Assembly (NCBI GenBank): GCA_001314545.1
Contig: LIHN01000001.1
Coordinates: 960,180 to 1,024,179 of the forward strand
From: Bacteroidetes bacterium HLUCCA01
GTDB lineage: Bacteria > Bacteroidota > Rhodothermia > Balneolales > HLUCCA01
Direction of reading: 5' to 3'
Length of the DNA: 64,000 nt
Numbering within the stretch: position 1 is the stretch's first letter; each line of letters starts with the position of its first letter. Positions 61,101 to 64,000 of this stretch are shown here, one piece after another. A program made the position numbers and the translations under genes. The notes under the pieces are model-generated. The model searched no databases. It saw only the letters and a program-made list of their open reading frames with translations, and was not told where the DNA came from.

Positions 61101-62743
61101 CGAATGCAAGTCAAATTCAGGTCAATGTAAACCGAACAGGATCGACACAAAATGTAGGAGGACAAAGTTCCTACGCCGGCAATCTGAATCTCGGTATTGG
61201 TTTGGGATACACACCGCAATATCACTTCGCCGGCGACATCGCCGAGGTGATCATCTACAACAAGGTGCTCAGCCCGGCAGAGCGCGATAGTGTTGAAAAG
61301 CACTTATTTCGCAAATACGCGATTCAGAATTATCAGGAGCGTACGGCACAGCTCACCGGAACCGAAGGCTGGCGCCTGTTGGCCTCCCCCGTTGCCGATT
61401 CTTCGTATACATCGTTCTTCCGCGGACTGTGGACGCAAGGCTTCTCCGGCGCGTCGGTATCACACGGTACCTCGAATGTATATACCTGGCCAATTAACAG
61501 CTCCGGTCGTGAATCCACCCAATGGGAGCCGCTAACGGATGCATCCACCACGTTCACACCCGGCCGGGGCGTGCTGATGTATGTATTCAGCGACGATGAC
61601 GGTCCGGACAACGAAACCAACGCCGGTTTCCCCAAAACCCTGCGCGCGGATGGTTTTGTGCCGAATACGCATCAGAATCTAAGCTCCCTGCTGAATCCGA
61701 ATCCGGAAGGCTGGACGCTGCTGGGAAATCCGTTTTCGCAGCGCATCGACTGGGACCTGTTCACATCCGAACATATGTCCGGATCGGTCTATGTGTGGGA
61801 TCCCAATGGCGCGGAGTGGAAAACCTGGAACGGCACTACCGGCGGTCTCACCGATGGTTACATTGCCCCATTCAATGGCTTTTTTGTAGAAACCATGTCC
61901 GAGAATCCGACCCTTTCGGTCCCCACAACCGCAATTGCTGAAGGAGAGGGCACTTTCTATGGAAAATCTGCCGGAATGGCACCATCCGTGGTGTTTTCGC
62001 TGGAAGTTGAACACCCATCCGGACTGCGTAACCGCGCCTGGTTTGAATTCTCCGAGGAGGCGGAGTCCGGTAAAGATGCACGAGATGCCTATAAAATGGC
62101 CCCACTCTCGACCGAATTCGTGCAGCTGGGAAGCCTGCTTCCCGACGGGAAGGTGCTGGATATCAACCACCTCCCCCTGCTCGACGGTACTGTTCAGATT
62201 CCCCTGCATCTGAACACCTCACACAACGGCGTGCACAGCATAAACATCAATCGGGAAAACATACCGGGTGACTGGACAGTCACGCTGATTGACAACGAGC
62301 TGCAAACACAAACCCGTCTGGATGCGGCCTACGAATTCTACGTGCAAGGATCTGCTGCAAAACGGCGCGTATCGGTCGACCTGGTCCCTGAGGCGGAGCT
62401 GCAATATGCTACAGCATCCCGATTTATGCTGCACATCGAGTTAAACGCCACCTCCGTGGATGTTGAGCAGCTGCCCACGCGCTACGAACTCGCCCAGAAC
62501 TTCCCGAATCCGTTTAATCCGAGCACTACGATTGGGTATGCTCTGCCGGAGGTGGCCGATGTACGGCTGGAGGTCTTCGACATGCTGGGGCGTCGTGTGG
62601 CCACGCTGGTGCGCAACGAAACGCATCCGGCCGGAAATCATGCAGTGACGTTTGATGCGAGTATGCTCACCTCGGGTGTATATGTGTATCGCCTGCAGGC
62701 CGGCAGCACCACCATCACCCGCAAACTGACGCTTATTAAGTAA
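58196..62743 (+). CDS. Giant T9SS cargo protein with RCC1 repeats
   Basis: 1515 aa. Signal MFLPVYRHRFLYLFLTLLALVHTALGQ. Residues about 30-790 contain a dozen or more RCC1/ATS1-type propeller blades, each with a G-(E/T)-V-(Y/F)-x-(F/W/M)-G-x-(N/G)-x-x-G-(Q/A)-LG-(L/I)-G core (for example EVYGMGRNDLGALGLGNTN and GTVFGFGYNENGQLGLGDKT). A LamG-like domain follows (LALHLDAGRIG ... WSNLANFSQNAVHPG ... AEVIIYNKVLSPAERDSVEKHLFRKY, about 820-1040), then a module shared with the protein at 36987 (GWRLLASPVADSSY ... LWTQGFSGASVS ... GWTLLGNPFSQRIDWD ... WKTWNGTTGGLTDGYIAPFNGFFVE). It ends in a T9SS domain (FPNPFNPSTTIGYALPE ... DMLGRRVATLV ... SGVYVYRLQAG). Surface binding is likely; a role cannot be given. 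Confidence 0.9.
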   Translation: MFLPVYRHRFLYLFLTLLALVHTALGQQITPMVSAGNHHSLILNEKGEVYGMGRNDLGALGLGNTNRIDIPGIATHPNLAGKTIADVEVGQDRLHLLILTTDGQVFCMGDNDLGQCGHPTTQSYISEPTRITQSGLDTVIVRDIAAGFKNSFLATNRGLFVFGNNQNGVLGVGNTISTVSVPTRLTQANVDLLPFKHIVSNDKSTWAIADNDSIYVWGQNGNGQLGLGDFSSRISPTLLTQSRFGDKKVTKFSSQGSSVLALTEDGKVYFWGFRRNFEVTSDLSRDISIPALVNHANVAGKTFVDVALGSNDGLLVTSDGTVFGFGYNENGQLGLGDKTQRTVPTPLNNTHFQGKTITTVSLASNQSYFLASDGTAFTAGYSDNPLGNAYSKEALLPMPISMENVPGESIAMIHGKASYAYMITQSGKLLSLGISFYQSFNTSFASSFILRDSPSYSRPTKLPLTNLDGKTVSRVRAGDHKSFFITTDGNVYGTGQASFDGLGIADTLDVFEPVLLDQTHIAGKKIIEVATSGNGRFRETSAFPLRSHTLLLADDGTIYGFGSNNNGQLGLGDLTNRRIPTPITTNLSGKTIVHIAVGAENSMAIASDGSVYLWGRGGNGEMGFGNTNDLNVPTLATHLSSLGKTFVKGAIGQRDGNPHFIVLADDGTVFGFGENSDGQLGINNGRLDQYTPTQITAAVLSGKKIVDVIASIDATTLLRAETGEVYGMGRAYTMGFTEAAFRDYEAPTLINSAEVTGRRIAGMSLFSQHSMLLLEDGRVLTAIASSSLLNLRTGVLGNTTVPSEVRLHLPVLDFTTYASPVPMGNLALHLDAGRIGFIPSNDSVSTWSNLANFSQNAVHPGLGFRPLRADSAINNRPALRFNGTSSYFTLPTAADLGIQNNDYEVFIVAKSATTTTTPMFLLGGANNEFELKMNIGVGLRFNPRNGFWEDRGGDGAFTDGTAQLFNAWANASQIQVNVNRTGSTQNVGGQSSYAGNLNLGIGLGYTPQYHFAGDIAEVIIYNKVLSPAERDSVEKHLFRKYAIQNYQERTAQLTGTEGWRLLASPVADSSYTSFFRGLWTQGFSGASVSHGTSNVYTWPINSSGRESTQWEPLTDASTTFTPGRGVLMYVFSDDDGPDNETNAGFPKTLRADGFVPNTHQNLSSLLNPNPEGWTLLGNPFSQRIDWDLFTSEHMSGSVYVWDPNGAEWKTWNGTTGGLTDGYIAPFNGFFVETMSENPTLSVPTTAIAEGEGTFYGKSAGMAPSVVFSLEVEHPSGLRNRAWFEFSEEAESGKDARDAYKMAPLSTEFVQLGSLLPDGKVLDINHLPLLDGTVQIPLHLNTSHNGVHSININRENIPGDWTVTLIDNELQTQTRLDAAYEFYVQGSAAKRRVSVDLVPEAELQYATASRFMLHIELNATSVDVEQLPTRYELAQNFPNPFNPSTTIGYALPEVADVRLEVFDMLGRRVATLVRNETHPAGNHAVTFDASMLTSGVYVYRLQAGSTTITRKLTLIK

Positions 62744-62912
62744 CCGAGATCGAATTTGGGGCGGATTTGACAGTAGTTCTGTCAGTAACGCTCCAGCATT
62801 TTCGGGTTGTTTGCGATGAAAGCTTGTTAGTTGTATGTCACAAATCTAAACACAGTACCAGGTTCTAAGCTTAAAACAGCCAATTTAACACGAATATCCC
62901 ATACATAACACG

Positions 62913-63113
62913 ATGAACACCCCTATGAAATCCATCCTTATTCTGCTTACTGCTATCGCGCTGATGCTTCTGTGCTCCACCGAACTTCTGGCGCAGCCAC
63001 CCGGCTTACCCACTGAACCGGATCAGGCGCCTCTGGGCGGACTGGGTTTGCTCGCCGCCGCCGGCGGAGCTTATGCCTGGAATAAACTCCGGAAAAAACA
63101 AGATGTTGAATGA
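62913..63113 (+). CDS. Small protein with PID-CTERM-like C-terminal sorting signal
   Basis: 66 aa. Signal peptide ILILLTAIALMLLCSTELLAQ, then a short Pro-rich mature part (PPGLPTEPDQ) and a C-terminal tripartite end: APLGG, a hydrophobic stretch LGLLAAAGGAYAW, and a basic tail NKLRKKQ. This resembles the PID-CTERM proteins of Bacteroidota (PIDGG + helix + basic tail), with PLGG in place of PIDGG. Such short proteins are presumed substrates of a sorting enzyme or small membrane-anchored peptides. The gene has its own ATG and is 57 bp before the next gene. Confidence 0.6.
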   Translation: MNTPMKSILILLTAIALMLLCSTELLAQPPGLPTEPDQAPLGGLGLLAAAGGAYAWNKLRKKQDVE

Positions 63114-63169
63114 TGATTGGATGCGCTGTATTATCTGTTTTTAAATCGTAGTCTTTTGTCGCCTGTCGC

Positions 63170-64000
63170 ATGAAAAAACCTGGTCAGTTCGTCGCGGTTG
63201 TTGTAACCTGCCTGATGCTCGTATCCGCTGTTTCCGTACCCCGTGTGGTTGCGGAACCGGCAGCGGGGGAACCGGATGGCACGATGAAGCCCGGAACGAC
63301 TATACCGGGTGCGGGGATTTCAACCCAGGCGGCAGAGCATACAGCAGCATTGGGTACAGGGATTTCAACCCCGGCGGCAAAGGACGTATCGGCACCAGGG
63401 ATTTCAGGCCCGACAACAGAAAACACATCCGCGCCGGGCTCCGTCATTCCCGTCGATGTACTCCACATCAGCCTGGCCGATACCAACCAATTCGGTCATT
63501 TTCCGCTGTTGACGTTTCCGGGATGGCAATTTTCCTTTGAAGCACCGGCTGCAATCCGGGATCAGCAAAACCTGTCGGACACCCTGCCCGTACGCCTGCA
63601 GGATTTTTCTGAAATCAAACGCGATCCGCGCTGGAAACAGTACGGGTGGTTTGAACTAATCCTTAACATCGATACGGAACTGGCAGGTCGATCGTTCCTT
63701 ATGAATCACCGGGGGCATAAGCCCGTGCGTGTATGGCTCAACGGTGTTTTGGTATTGGAGAATGGCAATGCCACGGCCGACCCCGACCAGGAAGTGTTGT
63801 CCCGGTTTATCAATCAGAAACAAACCGGCATCATGTTCCGGGAGGGTATCAATTACCTGCTCGTCGAGTATTCCGAACACACCGCACCCCGATTTTTCAC
63901 GCATTTCAGCGGCCCGCCCAACGGGATATTCCTCTACCTGATGCCGCATTACGAGCCCTTTCAGCGCAGGCATCGCGCCTTTATCTTCGGCGGTGCGTTT
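63170..64000 (+). CDS. Membrane sensor protein N-terminus (partial, runs off right edge)
   Basis: Open from the ATG at 63170 (MKKPGQFVAVVVTCLMLVSA signal) to the edge, about 277 codons. Residues about 28-88 are low-complexity and repeat-built (PGAGISTQAAEHTAA, GTGISTPAAKDVSA, PGISGPTTENTSA). Then a beta-sandwich domain follows (PGWQFSFEAPAAIR, RWKQYGWFELILNIDTELAG, KPVRVWLNGVLVLENGNATA, GINYLLVEYSEHTAPRFFTH), after which FIFGGAF begins a likely membrane helix. This looks like the periplasmic jelly-roll sensor domain that precedes seven-helix (7TM-DISM type) signalling proteins with kinase, cyclase or SpoIIE output. The output domain lies outside the window. Confidence 0.6.
   Translation, partial: MKKPGQFVAVVVTCLMLVSAVSVPRVVAEPAAGEPDGTMKPGTTIPGAGISTQAAEHTAALGTGISTPAAKDVSAPGISGPTTENTSAPGSVIPVDVLHISLADTNQFGHFPLLTFPGWQFSFEAPAAIRDQQNLSDTLPVRLQDFSEIKRDPRWKQYGWFELILNIDTELAGRSFLMNHRGHKPVRVWLNGVLVLENGNATADPDQEVLSRFINQKQTGIMFREGINYLLVEYSEHTAPRFFTHFSGPPNGIFLYLMPHYEPFQRRHRAFIFGGAF

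Overview
The window looks like the chromosome of an aerobic or facultative Gram-negative bacterium of the Bacteroidota superphylum. Evidence: at least four very large secreted proteins end in a type IX secretion (T9SS) sorting domain (PNPFNP ... LGQxV ... SGVYxYRL ... K); there are TonB-dependent receptors with a carboxypeptidase-D-like N-terminal domain, a PorV-like outer-membrane protein, an HmuY lipoprotein and a Y_Y_Y/HisKA_3 hybrid-type sensor kinase; and start codons mostly lack a clear Shine-Dalgarno sequence. The style of the sorting domain and the TonB receptor / cargo / PorV operon suggest the Balneolota/Rhodothermota branch. That placement is inference.

Layout. 1-13.2 kb, minus strand: an operon of TonB receptor, 1266-aa secreted protein, PorV-like protein and 1362-aa PPC-repeat T9SS cargo, then a terminator and the start of a SurA/parvulin-like lipoprotein that runs off the left edge. 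13.2-17.1 kb: accessory material with a 66-bp tandem repeat, a truncated esterase, tRNA-Ile2(CAU), a MntA-HepT toxin-antitoxin pair and gene remnants. 17.1-19.7 kb: small housekeeping or unknown genes and a DUF4143-type ATPase. 19.8-22.8 kb: ferric iron ABC transporter, with the binding protein and the fused permease convergent. 23.2-27.2 kb: NarL-type two-component pair. 27.3-34.3 kb: complete heme uptake operon hmuRYSTUV, divergent from a catalytically degraded IS1595-type transposase. 35.3-36.6 kb: PQQ-type sugar dehydrogenase. 37.0-41.8 kb: 1593-aa T9SS protein, then a dead GLUG gene. 42.6-50.5 kb: TetR-controlled RND efflux operon with two co-transcribed genes of unknown role. 50.9-54.2 kb: CDGSH protein, subtilase with T9SS signal, and a lipoprotein that resembles the subtilase propeptide. 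54.2-56.4 kb: GNAT-RimK ATP-grasp fusion. 56.7-57.4 kb: Phd-VapC pair. 58.2-64.0 kb: 1515-aa RCC1-repeat T9SS protein, a small sorting-signal-like protein, and the N-terminus of a membrane sensor.

How parts work together. The iron side is coherent: the ferric-iron binding protein gene and the heme operon share a TTTAG-N-CTAA palindrome in their promoters, which suggests one DtxR-like regulator. The efflux side has two near-identical TGAACANCGTTCA palindromes, one before tetR and one over the start codon of the first pump gene.

The most unusual signal is not a gene. Several intergenic spacers carry GC-rich tandem repeats directly downstream of stop codons. In the clearest case (35.2 kb) the 41-bp unit is a copy of the 3' end of the neighbouring gene including its stop codon, and a related 23-bp copy sits directly after the hmuV stop codon 8 kb away. 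A 66-bp family occurs at 13.5 kb and 24.0 kb. Similar low-complexity or repeat-built segments interrupt several coding regions. The other candidate novelty is the stand-alone propeptide-like lipoprotein behind the T9SS subtilase.
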